Assembly: GCA_023454175.1 (NCBI GenBank)
Contig: JAEXRW010000023.1
Coordinates: 40,242-104,241, forward strand
Source of the DNA: Bacillota bacterium
GTDB lineage: Bacteria > Bacillota > Clostridia > Christensenellales > JAEXRW01
Direction: 5' to 3'
DNA length: 64,000 nucleotides
The notes beneath the pieces are model-generated. The model did no database searches. It saw only the letters and a program-made list of their open reading frames with translations, and was not told the DNA's origin. Position 1 is the stretch's first letter. Each line of letters opens with the position of its first letter. The translations under genes and the position numbers were made by a program. Below are positions 6,415 through 15,492 of the stretch, piece after piece.

Positions 6415-8295
6415 TTAACTCATTCCTTGCACCGTTAGTTTTGCAAATTGAATTTTTTTCTCCGGTATTAGGCTCAATTGTAAATGGCTCTGGATATCTT
6501 TTAGGATTATTGATTTCCTCTTCCACTCATTTGATGATAAAGAATCATACCCCGCGCTATATACATAGCTCAATTTTTCCATTGCTTGATAATCACCATA
6601 TACTGCAGCCCTTCGGAAGTAATAAATAGATTTGTTTGGCTCATGCTTACTTCCAAATCCAATAAAGAAAAGTAGTATTCCAACATTATTTAATGCATTG
6701 ATATTCCCATGATAAGTGGCTTTTTCATATAAGCCGCGTGCGATATCAAAGTCATTTCTTTCGAATATATCAGGGTATATGTGTAAATCTGCCAGGAAGC
6801 ATTGTGAGAATTCATCATTGTACTTAGAATCTAAGACACTCAGAGATGCTAAAAGAGTATACGGTTTAAAATCAAGATTGGGAATTTTTTGTTTATACAT
6901 TATGGCCAGTAGCTTAGATGCACCTCCATGTAATTGACTGTGAGCCATAAGAAGCCATTTTACAGCATTACAATAATCTTTATTATCATAACTTATTGAA
7001 CCCAAATAAAATTGAGAATAGCAATCACCATCAAGAGCATCTTGTTTAACCTTGTCAGTTGTATGACCAAAGATTTCATGTAAACTTTTTATTCCAAATT
7101 CATGACCTACAAAAGACGCTTTTTTAAAACAACTTATCGCTAATTCTTCATCTTTCTCTATTCCTGCACCCTTTTGGTACATAAGGCCTATAAGATATGT
7201 TGCATCCATATTACCTCTGTCCATTGCTTTAGAAAGCCAAAAAAAAGCACTTCTATAGTTGTCTTCAGTATCATCACTTAGGAAGTATACTAATCCAAGT
7301 GCAAAATAGGCATCAACGTTATAGTCAAAAGACTTTGCAGCTTTATTTAAATATTCTAAACCCTTATCCCTATTTCTTATTACACCTAAGCCCCAGAAAA
7401 GCATTAACCCAGACAGTATTCTCGCATGAATATCATTTAATTCTGCTGCTTTTAGAAAATACTCATACGCTTGAGTGAAATTTTCATCAGAGCCAAATAT
7501 AAAATTTAATCCCGTGATAAGATAATATTTCGCACTATTATCAACTACAATTGTAGGGTCACTTTCCGTAAATGAATTCATGAAATAGCTCAAATACTTA
7601 TCGAAATATCTTTCTGGTCTAATTAAATTTTGTATATAGTATTGTACTTCATAAGTAAGTATATTATTTTGAAATTCCCGTTTTTCGGTAGCAGAATACT
7701 CATTTTTCAACTTAGCTATTATTTCTTCAATAATTGAATATGAGATGGGATTAATTGAACCATGACAAAGGCTTTGTATAATCCATTTATCCACTGATAG
7801 CTTATGTAACTCTTTTTGAACCATTTCTTTATATTGATAATAGCTTGGAGTGTGTCTAACCTTCTCAAACGGTTCTTTTGCATGCCTGATATATTCAGAT
7901 AAGCAATTGATTAGATTATCGTAATCCTTTTTATTACAGAATGCTTTTGCGTCAAATAGAAGATTTTCATAAACGTATGCGATATCCGGAAGGGGAACTG
8001 AGATATTATAATTTATCGGTGGTAATTTACTTATTAATACAAGACATAAAGTGTACACCTTTAAACTATCAACTTCATCTGATAGGCACTGAAGCAATAT
8101 TCGTTCTGGGTCAGTATAGATAAGTTCCCTCTCAACATCATGCATATTATTTTCAGCTAAAATTTTATCTTTGTCCGAAAGCTCAATAATTGAGAGATAT
8201 TTCTGTATTGATTTCTTTGCTCCTAAAATATCTTGTAAATATAAATATTCGGCTGCTTCAGCTAAACAAAGTTCAAGTTTACGCAATATCCGCAT
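6415..8295 (-). CDS. Sel1-like repeat protein with a family-specific N-terminal domain
   Basis: A 626-residue cargo protein. Residues ~1-220 form the domain shared with the shorter neighbour; from ~255 on there are tandem Sel1-like (SLR) helical repeats, for example AYEYFLKAAELNDIHARILS, GLEYLNKAAKSFDYNVDAYF, AFFWLSKAMDRGNMDATYLI and SIYYFRRAAVYGDYQAMEKL. SLR repeats make a right-handed solenoid for protein-protein contacts. AAGGTGG just upstream points to ATG 8295 instead of the in-frame GTG at 8304. It follows the tniQ genes on the same strand after a 127-bp gap. A scaffold or sensor role is inference; it could be an uncharacterised defence or regulatory protein. Confidence 0.75.
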   Translation of the reverse strand: MRILRKLELCLAEAAEYLYLQDILGAKKSIQKYLSIIELSDKDKILAENNMHDVERELIYTDPERILLQCLSDEVDSLKVYTLCLVLISKLPPINYNISVPLPDIAYVYENLLFDAKAFCNKKDYDNLINCLSEYIRHAKEPFEKVRHTPSYYQYKEMVQKELHKLSVDKWIIQSLCHGSINPISYSIIEEIIAKLKNEYSATEKREFQNNILTYEVQYYIQNLIRPERYFDKYLSYFMNSFTESDPTIVVDNSAKYYLITGLNFIFGSDENFTQAYEYFLKAAELNDIHARILSGLMLFWGLGVIRNRDKGLEYLNKAAKSFDYNVDAYFALGLVYFLSDDTEDNYRSAFFWLSKAMDRGNMDATYLIGLMYQKGAGIEKDEELAISCFKKASFVGHEFGIKSLHEIFGHTTDKVKQDALDGDCYSQFYLGSISYDNKDYCNAVKWLLMAHSQLHGGASKLLAIMYKQKIPNLDFKPYTLLASLSVLDSKYNDEFSQCFLADLHIYPDIFERNDFDIARGLYEKATYHGNINALNNVGILLFFIGFGSKHEPNKSIYYFRRAAVYGDYQAMEKLSYVYSAGYDSLSSNEWKRKSIILKDIQSHLQLSLIPEKKIQFAKLTVQGMS

Positions 8296-8422
8296 ATAAG
8301 CCACCTTAGTATATTATTTTTCCGGCTGCTCTAATTCTACTCCTTTTGCACCTCGCTCCGTTTTCCCAAGTTCAAGTGAGAGACTAATAAGGGTATTAAT
8401 ATTATGGAATTACCAAAACCCG

Positions 8423-9796
8423 CTAACATTCTAAACCGTGGGTTTTTGGTATGTCAACACATGAATGGATTTTATCTGCTTGTATTTTTAATGTTTTTAT
8501 TATGTTGCCTGCCTCAGGAGTTCTTTTTATCCATGAAATGTGAACGCCAACTCTCTCGGCAACTCTTTTATATGTTGGGTCTTCACCACGTTCAATAATT
8601 AATATTGTTTCTTCCTTAATTATTTCCAGTAGGCTATTTTTATAACTTTCGTTATACTCACAAACCGTTCCCCGGATATATTCTAATACATCTGTGGGTA
8701 GTATGCTGTATGGCCATCCCTTATGTAAAAGTATTTCCCTCGTAGTTAAAAGGCCGTTATTATTTCTCTGCCTCAAATAGGCATCCACACCGTCTATAAG
8801 ACTTTGAGATTGAATACTATTTGGGGCACGCATAACTTTCTTTCTATTTTCCTTATTTACTACTTTGCAACTAACTAAGTGCTTCCTGTCTATTTCTGAT
8901 TGCTCCAATAATTCTTCCATTGATTCTCTGCTAATATTTGTTTTAAAAAAATCCTTAACAGTAAAGGATGAGGGGGTAGAGTATTTCATAATTGTATATG
9001 GCTTGACAAACAATAGCTTGTCTCTATCCTTAATAAACCTCAAAATCTTGTATTTATCATATTTATCCAAGAGCTTTAGGGATATGCTATGCATTTTTTG
9101 TGACAGATGCAGCAGGGTTAATGCCATTTGAACTTCATAGTTCATCTCTTTAATAGGTGTTAGCCCTGGCGTTTTATCACTGAGCATATATTCCCACTGA
9201 TTGTAAATATGTTGCTGGCTCTTCTGATACCTTGGGTCAACGGAGGAAGTCGTAATGTTATCAAAAAGAGACGTGTGGCATTTGCAGCAACGATAGTAAC
9301 CCAATTCATCAGAAACATACCTTTGTTTTGCGCCGCAAGTCGGGCAACTCATTGTCAGAGGAACCCCATGAACAGGACAAATCTCTATATCCTTTATCTG
9401 CCATATCAATTTGTAGATACCCGATTCCTTTAAGCATATAGGGCAGAACCGACGATGCTGGGTATCAAAATCATAATTAAATATTGAAGCCTGCGGGTTT
9501 GGGTATAAAATACTTGGGTTCGATGCAAATTTCTTGTAAAGGGGCATAAACGTCAAAGCTTTTAGTCCTTCAATGTTTTGTTCTGTTATTTGTGCCCAAA
9601 CAATCTCATCCGATTTTTCAATAAGGCAATCTATCAAATATTTTGAGTTTGCCTCATTAAACCGTTTAAATCCTTTTCTCATTAACCCAGTAACTTCATT
9701 TACATGTGTTTTATTTTCTGCCGATAGCCTCATAAGGTAACCAGACAGCGACTCCCCCTTTACAGGGCTGAATCTTATGGTAAACTTTCCTTCCAT
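8423..9796 (-). CDS. tniQ: TniQ/TnsD-family target-selection protein 1
   Basis: 457 residues. The N-terminus (IRFSPVKGESLSGYLMRLSAENKTHV) is the TniQ start. Zinc-ligand clusters follow: RRFCPICLKESG...CPVHGVPL...CPTCGAKQR...CCKCHTS (residues ~108-175). The C-terminal half carries DNA-binding-type helices ending in YKRVAERVGVHISWIKRTPEAG, like the repeated helix-turn-helix of TnsD. In Tn7 TnsD binds the chromosomal att site and recruits TnsC. The size fits a TnsD-type selector and not the short CAST TniQ. It follows tniQ2 by 31 bp. A decayed copy of its 3' end lies at 5271-5415. Which of the two TniQ proteins recognises yaiI cannot be told. Confidence 0.88.
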   Translation of the reverse strand: MEGKFTIRFSPVKGESLSGYLMRLSAENKTHVNEVTGLMRKGFKRFNEANSKYLIDCLIEKSDEIVWAQITEQNIEGLKALTFMPLYKKFASNPSILYPNPQASIFNYDFDTQHRRFCPICLKESGIYKLIWQIKDIEICPVHGVPLTMSCPTCGAKQRYVSDELGYYRCCKCHTSLFDNITTSSVDPRYQKSQQHIYNQWEYMLSDKTPGLTPIKEMNYEVQMALTLLHLSQKMHSISLKLLDKYDKYKILRFIKDRDKLLFVKPYTIMKYSTPSSFTVKDFFKTNISRESMEELLEQSEIDRKHLVSCKVVNKENRKKVMRAPNSIQSQSLIDGVDAYLRQRNNNGLLTTREILLHKGWPYSILPTDVLEYIRGTVCEYNESYKNSLLEIIKEETILIIERGEDPTYKRVAERVGVHISWIKRTPEAGNIIKTLKIQADKIHSCVDIPKTHGLEC

Positions 9797-9827
9797 TATG
9801 ACCCCACAAAAAAAATCAATCAGTTGC

Positions 9828-11381
9828 TTATTGGTTCAATAATCTATCTAAAACAAGCCATTCTCCCGGAGAATTTTGCGATAACCATATCTTCTGGGCA
9901 ACAGATTTAACACTGATTTTGGTTCCATCTTTCTTCATTGAATTCAATGCTAAATCAATATATTCAGAATTAATGTCCTCATTATATAAGCATACTGGCT
10001 CTTTATTTGGCTTTGGTTTGGTCAGTTCTGCCCGCAGGACATCAGCATGGTATCTGTAATAAAAGTACTCGTATTTGCTCCTCCAGGACTCCCATTGCCT
10101 TATGCTATGGATGAATTCACCCTCTTTTACCGCATCAACAAAATCGGATAACCGCTCCCCGTCAACTTCAATGTGGTAATGCCTAAGGTATATCAGGTTC
10201 CTGGAATCAAAGTATGCAATCCCCCTGACCAGTTCACTAAAAGAAAAACCAGATATTGATGATAGCTCTTTCAATGAAACGGGTTCTGTTTGGAAATTTT
10301 TGATATAGGGATACATTCTGATGTAATGCGTTCTTTCAATGAGGCTACCCTGCCCATCCAAAGCATATTGGCATCCGCAATCATAACAGCCAAGATAATA
10401 TTTATTTAGTTCTCCATTTTCTTTCCAGTTGAAAGTTGTACCGGTTTTCACAAGGTTATGGCTTTTGCACCATGGCGCAAGGCACGACAGTGTATTTACC
10501 ATAGGGGTATGCTTTTCTACAATTGACTTGTGAAAGCTGTCTGGTGCTTTGATATTAAATAGTTGCTCCATGGAGGAATGGTTAGAATCAAGTGCTCGAA
10601 GTACAAAGGCTATATTTAAAAGTTTCCCGTCACTTTTGCAATCTCTTATAATGCTCAAAAGCATGGGCAGCTTTGAGCTATCTGGTCCCAATGAATCAGA
10701 CACGGTTTGCGTATTATATTTCAGACCGAACCTATTCAAAATAAAAAGGAACTTTACAGTAAGTTCTATATTGCTCGGGAAGGAGGTATTATCATAGGTT
10801 AAAAACACGAAATTGTTAAATAGCCATTCTTGTTTGTCAGTTTTGCAGACGGTATTATATTGCCCGTCAGCCAATTTCCCTTGGCAATATGGGCAAGTCA
10901 CAAAATCTTGAACATCCTTAAGGTTAATAATGCTTTTGCAATGATGGCATCTGTTATGAAGATAAGTGCGATGAATTAAACAGGTCTCAACCCCTTTAAT
11001 AGACCAAAATAAACTATGGTAAGGGTGTTCTTGCAGGCACCGTACACAAAAGAAATAGTCATTACGTATTATTTCGGACAGGTATTTCGTTCTCGGCTGG
11101 CTAAACTGATAACTAAATTTTCTCAGAAGGTTAACAAAGGTCATTTGCAATATGTCTGAAGCTTTGAGCTTTGTTATATCGCAAAGCACCTCAAGGTCAA
11201 TATAGTTGAAAGGGTCAAAAAATAGTGCATAGACATCTATGCGTTTGTTAGGAGGGCAGGAACTTTTTTTGCAGCAATTCCATAAACCCAGAAACCGTGT
11301 TTTATTTTCGATTGCCATCCTGCACAGGTAACTGTATAGCGATTCCTGGGGGTATGGTAGCAACCTGCATGTAAGATGCAA
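9828..11381 (-). CDS. tniQ: TniQ/TnsD-family target-selection protein 2
   Basis: 517 residues, close to TnsD of Tn7 in length. The N-terminus CRLLPYPQESLYSYLCRMAIENKTRF is TniQ-like. Two zinc-binding regions are visible: FFCVRCLQEHPYHSLFW...C..H...CHHCKS...CPYCQGK (about 105-170), and a later CLAPWCKSH...CYDCGCQ (about 300-340), which TniQ1 lacks. The C-terminus is likely DNA-binding. The start is TTG 11381 behind TAGGAGGAC. Two degenerate copies of the same gene start lie just upstream. It sits between tnsC1 and tniQ1 in one operon. Divergent from TniQ1, so the element may recognise two targets or use both selectors together. Confidence 0.88.
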   Translation of the reverse strand: MHLTCRLLPYPQESLYSYLCRMAIENKTRFLGLWNCCKKSSCPPNKRIDVYALFFDPFNYIDLEVLCDITKLKASDILQMTFVNLLRKFSYQFSQPRTKYLSEIIRNDYFFCVRCLQEHPYHSLFWSIKGVETCLIHRTYLHNRCHHCKSIINLKDVQDFVTCPYCQGKLADGQYNTVCKTDKQEWLFNNFVFLTYDNTSFPSNIELTVKFLFILNRFGLKYNTQTVSDSLGPDSSKLPMLLSIIRDCKSDGKLLNIAFVLRALDSNHSSMEQLFNIKAPDSFHKSIVEKHTPMVNTLSCLAPWCKSHNLVKTGTTFNWKENGELNKYYLGCYDCGCQYALDGQGSLIERTHYIRMYPYIKNFQTEPVSLKELSSISGFSFSELVRGIAYFDSRNLIYLRHYHIEVDGERLSDFVDAVKEGEFIHSIRQWESWRSKYEYFYYRYHADVLRAELTKPKPNKEPVCLYNEDINSEYIDLALNSMKKDGTKISVKSVAQKIWLSQNSPGEWLVLDRLLNQ

Positions 11382-11402
11382 AATCGCCTGTCCTCCTAAA
11401 TA

Positions 11403-11586
11403 TTACTTTCCACTTCTTGCAAACATCCTGTTAATATAACTGCACAGTGATTCATTTTGGTATGGTCGTAACCTGGATTCAACGCGCAGATTATCTCTTC
11501 CTGAATATTGTTTTGAGCGGCCAACCTTCTAATACAACTGTGCAAAGACTCCTGCTTGTTGGTTTTACCCTGCATGTAAGATACAT
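11403..11586 (-). pseudogene. Two tandem decayed tniQ 5' ends
   Basis: Directly after tnsC1, GGAGGAACTAT precedes an ATG (11586) reading MYLTCR, as at the intact tniQ2 start (MHLTCR). A one-base slip then gives NKQESLHSCIRRLAAQNN, matching PQESLYSYLCRMAIENK. About 100 bp further on, another frame reads ESRLRPYQNESLCSYINRM and stops after a few codons. Thus two truncated tniQ starts precede the intact one at 11381. An 84-codon frame (11396-11650) spans parts of these but overlaps tnsC and mixes frames, so I do not call it a gene. Confidence 0.75.
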
Positions 11587-11603
11587 ATAGTTCCTCCAAA
11601 ATG

Positions 11604-12506
11604 TCATTCCGTTTCAAAACTCTTTCCGTTACGACTGTTATAAGCAGCAACTATTGTCTCATTGGTGACTTTCATTTCAGAGAAAGGGACATCATCATAC
11701 AAACCCATAACGTCAAAGGTTCTTCTGATTAACGGGGCAAGTAGTCCAATAAGTCCTTCGCACATACCAAATAAAAGTTGTGGTCGGTTTGAACCAATAT
11801 CAGTCAAGTCCAATGGGAACGGTGCGTTAATCTGCAATTCAATATCCTTAAGCAATGCAATAAATTCTCCATTACATTCTTTATATTTTTCCAGCTTATG
11901 GATTGGGTATCGGCGATTGAATTGCATATCCTTTTTTATTGCCGGCTCAATTTCAGTTTTCCCACAAAGTATCAACGAAATATGAGCATTATTTGTAATG
12001 TTTTTAATAGCGTCCAAAGCTTCATTTGGGTCATCATGTTTTGAATGCATAATACTTTGAACTTCATCAAGTACCAATACTTCAACTTTCTGTTCTTTCA
12101 AAAGATATGTAACTCTCACTTCGTTTTCATTGGTAGTTGGTTTGCCAGGAATTATTGCGCCAAGATTAGCAAGAATAGTTGTGTATAACGCTTTTACTGT
12201 AAACTTACTTGGCGTAACAACGAATAGTGCAGGCACAACATCAACTTCTTTTTCATTATTAAATTTGTCAACAAATTTAGCTGTGTGCGGTCTATATTCC
12301 GGACGTTTACAGAATCTCGTCAATATACTTGTTTTACCAACACCAGGTTCACCAAGAATACACAGGCTCATTTGAGACGCAAACTCATCTGCATACTGAT
12401 GATGCAATTGACAGGCCTTCATTTCTTTTAGAACCTGTTGCACCTTCGGTGTTTCAACGTAAAAATTAGCCACCCGTCTTTTTAATGCTTCACGTTCGTC
12501 CATCAT
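11604..12506 (-). CDS. tnsC: TnsC/TniB-type AAA+ transposition regulator 1
   Basis: 300 residues with Walker A GEPGVGKTS (52-60), Walker B VLVLDEVQS (about 143-150) and the sensor segment ISLILCGKTE typical of TnsC/TniB. In Tn7, TnsC forms ATP-dependent filaments on target DNA, bridges the target selector to TnsAB and mediates target immunity. The length matches the compact TniB-like form, shorter than Tn7 TnsC (555 residues). The gene overlaps tnsB1 by 4 bp (ATGA), so translation is probably coupled. An intact D147-E148 pair indicates a working ATPase, in contrast to TnsC2 of the same element. Confidence 0.9.
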   Translation of the reverse strand: MMDEREALKRRVANFYVETPKVQQVLKEMKACQLHHQYADEFASQMSLCILGEPGVGKTSILTRFCKRPEYRPHTAKFVDKFNNEKEVDVVPALFVVTPSKFTVKALYTTILANLGAIIPGKPTTNENEVRVTYLLKEQKVEVLVLDEVQSIMHSKHDDPNEALDAIKNITNNAHISLILCGKTEIEPAIKKDMQFNRRYPIHKLEKYKECNGEFIALLKDIELQINAPFPLDLTDIGSNRPQLLFGMCEGLIGLLAPLIRRTFDVMGLYDDVPFSEMKVTNETIVAAYNSRNGKSFETE

Positions 12507-14578
12507 AATGCTTTTCCCCCTGCACTTTTTTCCATACTGACTGATTTTTTAATCAACTCTGCCAATTCCTTCATGCCTTGTTCCTCAGTCTTTGGTGCAA
12601 CAACTACGTCATCTGAATGCTGCTTTGCCCGTGTAGCTGCCTTTATAATACTTCTCCGACCCTTTTTCCAACCTTCTTTAAGCTCTTTATTGATTTCATA
12701 ACGGGCTTCCATTAAAGTATCATGACCTGGTATCTCACCCTCTCTAATTTTGCCTTCCTTTCTCAACTTTTCCCTTACCCAATCGTAATAGAACCTGTTC
12801 CATCCTGCGATATCAGCAGCAGGTGGCTCAACTGCAGGTATAATAACCAATTCATTGGTCTTAGGGTGTAGCAGACGGATTTGAGAGATATCGTCTTTAT
12901 CGTATTTGATAGGGAGCTCTACCTTAGGGTTGATGATATCGGATAATAACGGAGACTGATACCTGACTGCTCCAAACTCTATACCTGTTCTTCTATATGC
13001 TCTTTTGTCCTGCAGCATCATTTCCAACCGGAATCTCTCTTCATCCTCCGGTTGGATATATGAAGGAAAGCCCGTTGCTTGTATTCCTTGATGGTAGCGT
13101 GCCATAGGCGTATGGGCCTCTGAAGGCAAACCTGTATGCCCTTGAAAGTGGTAAACATCCACAATATACTTAACTGCAAGTCTTTCGACTTGTTCAAGAG
13201 AATAACAAGCATATATCTCAGGCTTCATATCTCCAAGTTGTGAAGGATTACTTTTTCTTGTTCCGGCCATATTATGGAACAATTGAGTGTTAAATGTTCC
13301 TAAGACCCGCTCAATCGTAGCACAATATTCTGGTGTCCTTCTCGGTCTGAACATAACCTTGCAGCCTATAACCCCTGCCTGGCGACGGAGATTTTCATTA
13401 TCGAACGCTTTGCCATTGTCAACATAAATGTAATAAGGTCTTCCATAAACCTCCCACTCATTCTTTGTTCCATATTTCACCTTTGCGTTTTTAATAAACA
13501 GACAGTTCATCAAGGTTTTTAAGGTAGTTTCTTGCGACGGCGGGTCAAATGATATATATATTCCGACTATCGCACGAGAGAATAAATCTATAGCTAATGT
13601 CATATTTGGTCTGCCAATGACTTCGCCGGTGCTTTTATCGATAACATCAACATCTAATTCGGTGCTATCGATAGCCACAATGTGCAGAGGGTACTTGGCT
13701 TTCTTTGTAATACCAATGTCGACTTCCTCATAGGGCTCATTATCTTTTTCGCTGCCTTTTATTCTGGTAGCTTTGTCTTCATCAATTTTTGCAATAATCT
13801 TATATATAGTGCTTCGATTGGGCGCTTTCAATGGAGGCTTATTGCCTACACAAGCTGCAATAATATTGTCTGCAACGATTGTTTTTGTTATCGCAAAATG
13901 GTTAAGGTAGGTTTCTTCGATTTCCTTTTTAAAAATCTTTCGTTGTTCATCAAACTGTACATATATTCTTGCTATTACTTCAGATGGTTTCCGGGGGTCA
14001 TTAATCTCTAAGAGGTAGCTATCCTTTCTTTCAAGATACCCCTTTCCTGCCCGGCCAGCGAGGGCCCGTTTAGGGTCATTGCCCTTTCGCACCGCATATC
14101 TGTATGTTTTTAGAAACCTATGAATATTACGTGGGCTTACATTCTTTTTCCATGCTATGGCCTCAATAACTTTTTCTTGCGTAAGAGCTGTGATATCGGT
14201 GTTTTCAGCAAAGTAGTCGCGATAGTCTTCTATAAATTCTTTCAATAAACCCAGCTGGGCCGCTTTCTTATAATCCTCCACTGTTGTTACCATCTCAAGG
14301 CGTTTGGTTGCAGTAGCATCTTCTTCTTCAGATAGTGGGGGCATAACCGGTTCATCTGCAGCAAGCGGGTCGTTGACAGTAGGGGCGCAAGTAATGATTT
14401 TTCCATCCCGGATAAAATCATTCCAATGTACCTGAATAATGGTTTCATCATCAAATCTCTTGAATTCCATCGGTATGCGCGGCGTGGTATCTATGCGCCC
14501 AGTATTTAGTACGGAAAATACGGTGCCCATGTATTCAACTAACGCGCCCTTCCCGAGTTGGCTAAGCTGGCTGGGCAT
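12503..14578 (-). CDS. tnsB: TnsB transposase 1 (DDE, full length)
   Basis: 691 residues, close to Tn7 TnsB (702). Order: a small N-terminal beta segment (LGKGALVEYMGTVFSVL), helix-turn-helix domains (about 130-180 and 225-270, including NVSPRNIHRFLKTY and NRSTIYKIIAKI), an RNase H-like rve core with D304 (VAIDS), D387 (YVDNG) and E423 (TIERV), D-E spacing of 35 residues between them, then a C-terminal beta-barrel and basic tail that would contact TnsC. TnsB binds the element ends and joins the 3' ends to target DNA. The start at ATG 14578 uses a GGAGG lying in the end of the small upstream frame. Motifs look intact, so this is likely the working transposase. Confidence 0.92.
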   Translation of the reverse strand: MPSQLSQLGKGALVEYMGTVFSVLNTGRIDTTPRIPMEFKRFDDETIIQVHWNDFIRDGKIITCAPTVNDPLAADEPVMPPLSEEEDATATKRLEMVTTVEDYKKAAQLGLLKEFIEDYRDYFAENTDITALTQEKVIEAIAWKKNVSPRNIHRFLKTYRYAVRKGNDPKRALAGRAGKGYLERKDSYLLEINDPRKPSEVIARIYVQFDEQRKIFKKEIEETYLNHFAITKTIVADNIIAACVGNKPPLKAPNRSTIYKIIAKIDEDKATRIKGSEKDNEPYEEVDIGITKKAKYPLHIVAIDSTELDVDVIDKSTGEVIGRPNMTLAIDLFSRAIVGIYISFDPPSQETTLKTLMNCLFIKNAKVKYGTKNEWEVYGRPYYIYVDNGKAFDNENLRRQAGVIGCKVMFRPRRTPEYCATIERVLGTFNTQLFHNMAGTRKSNPSQLGDMKPEIYACYSLEQVERLAVKYIVDVYHFQGHTGLPSEAHTPMARYHQGIQATGFPSYIQPEDEERFRLEMMLQDKRAYRRTGIEFGAVRYQSPLLSDIINPKVELPIKYDKDDISQIRLLHPKTNELVIIPAVEPPAADIAGWNRFYYDWVREKLRKEGKIREGEIPGHDTLMEARYEINKELKEGWKKGRRSIIKAATRAKQHSDDVVVAPKTEEQGMKELAELIKKSVSMEKSAGGKAL

Positions 14579-14583
14579 AATAA

Positions 14584-14739
14584 TTAGGCCTCCATGATAC
14601 GATAATCAATAATACATCTTGAATAAGCATCGATTATAAAAAGTATGGACCGTTTTTTGTTGTTATCCATCTCCAAATCATTTGCCATTGGTATATCCTG
14701 GTCGTTAAAGCTATCATCTTTTTTATCTGGTTTCTTCAT
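14584..14739 (-). CDS. 51-residue small protein ending in a TnsB-like fragment
   Basis: A 51-codon frame sits between tnsA and tnsB1, with a strong site (AAAGGAG, 9 bp) before its ATG at 14739. Its last residues, RSILFIIDAYSRCIIDYRI, resemble the strand around the LAIDLFSRAIVGIYI motif of the TnsB catalytic core, while the first 25 residues are charged and low-complexity. It is probably a remnant of a transposase gene that still has a ribosome site. Its end supplies the GGAGG for tnsB1, so it may survive for translational coupling alone. Confidence 0.5.
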   Translation of the reverse strand: MKKPDKKDDSFNDQDIPMANDLEMDNNKKRSILFIIDAYSRCIIDYRIMEA

Positions 14740-14756
14740 ATTGTCGTCTCCTTTTT

Positions 14757-15491
14757 TTAATCAAGTTCAAGTAGGTATTCGAACAGGTCGCAATCATTTT
14801 CGTTTATGAGCCGTATTTCGCTTTTAGGGCCTATGGGTTGAAATAGGTCCGTATAGAAGGTTCTCACAGCCAGCTCGTGCCGGATAACAGGAAGGGCGTC
14901 CAACCTGTTTACATTGGGTTCTCCAATTGATGCCAATTCATCAAGAGTCATTGATTTGTTTCGTATTAGCGCCTCCGTCAACATTTCCGCGATTGCCGTA
15001 TTGGCTCTATGTTCAGGCGCAAACCCAGCCAATTCCTCTATGTTATCTTTTAGTGTCTTATCCATTTTGTCTGGGTAAATCACCTTGAACGCCCAGCCTT
15101 CTTTTTTGGCATATTGTGCACACTCTCGATAGATATGGATATCCTCAAGAGGTATAAGCTCGGGTGTCCCGCTTTTAACTTGAAACAGGATAGGCCTTGT
15201 TCCCTTGACATAGACAAGAACATCAGGAGTATGTATCCACGACGCAAGGTTGCCTTCTTTATCGTATACGTGTACCGGTACATCAACTGGTTGAGGATAA
15301 TACTCCTCAACGATATCGCTCATCCATTCCAATATTGTGTATACAGTGTCCTCGCGTGTTGATTCTGACCCTATCCTAACACCCATCTTTTCGCTCTGGT
15401 AGAAACTAATAATATGCGGCCTATATTTACTCTGTTTGTTGTTTACTTTCCTCTTGGGGTAGTAGAGTTTATAACGTTCCTCGTTTTTCAA
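14757..15491 (-). CDS. tnsA: TnsA endonuclease
   Basis: 244 residues from the chosen start. Endonuclease motifs: ESTREDTVYTILEW (E47 region), HTPDVLVYVKG (D90) and LFQVKSG (Q104, K106), matching the E...D...QxK restriction-endonuclease-like centre of Tn7 TnsA. A C-terminal helical domain follows. TnsA cuts the 5' ends of the element, making transposition cut-and-paste when paired with TnsB. An ATG at 15530 would overlap the upstream gene by 38 bp; a near-perfect AAGGGAGGTGA sits 5-7 bp before TTG 15491, which abuts the upstream stop, so TTG 15491 is preferred. It lies between the two tnsB genes and could pair with either. Confidence 0.9.
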   Translation of the reverse strand: MKNEERYKLYYPKRKVNNKQSKYRPHIISFYQSEKMGVRIGSESTREDTVYTILEWMSDIVEEYYPQPVDVPVHVYDKEGNLASWIHTPDVLVYVKGTRPILFQVKSGTPELIPLEDIHIYRECAQYAKKEGWAFKVIYPDKMDKTLKDNIEELAGFAPEHRANTAIAEMLTEALIRNKSMTLDELASIGEPNVNRLDALPVIRHELAVRTFYTDLFQPIGPKSEIRLINENDCDLFEYLLELD

Positions 15492-15492
15492 A

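Noticed and set aside
8411..8451. Hairpin TACCAAAACCC / GGGTTTTTGGTA at the 3' end of tniQ1
   Set aside because: The stem has a bulge, lies partly inside coding sequence and lacks a T-run on the minus strand, so I do not call it a terminator.
11396..11650. 84-codon minus-strand frame downstream of tnsC1
   Set aside because: It overlaps tnsC by 47 bp and joins pieces of two different decayed tniQ starts; annotated as pseudogene material instead.
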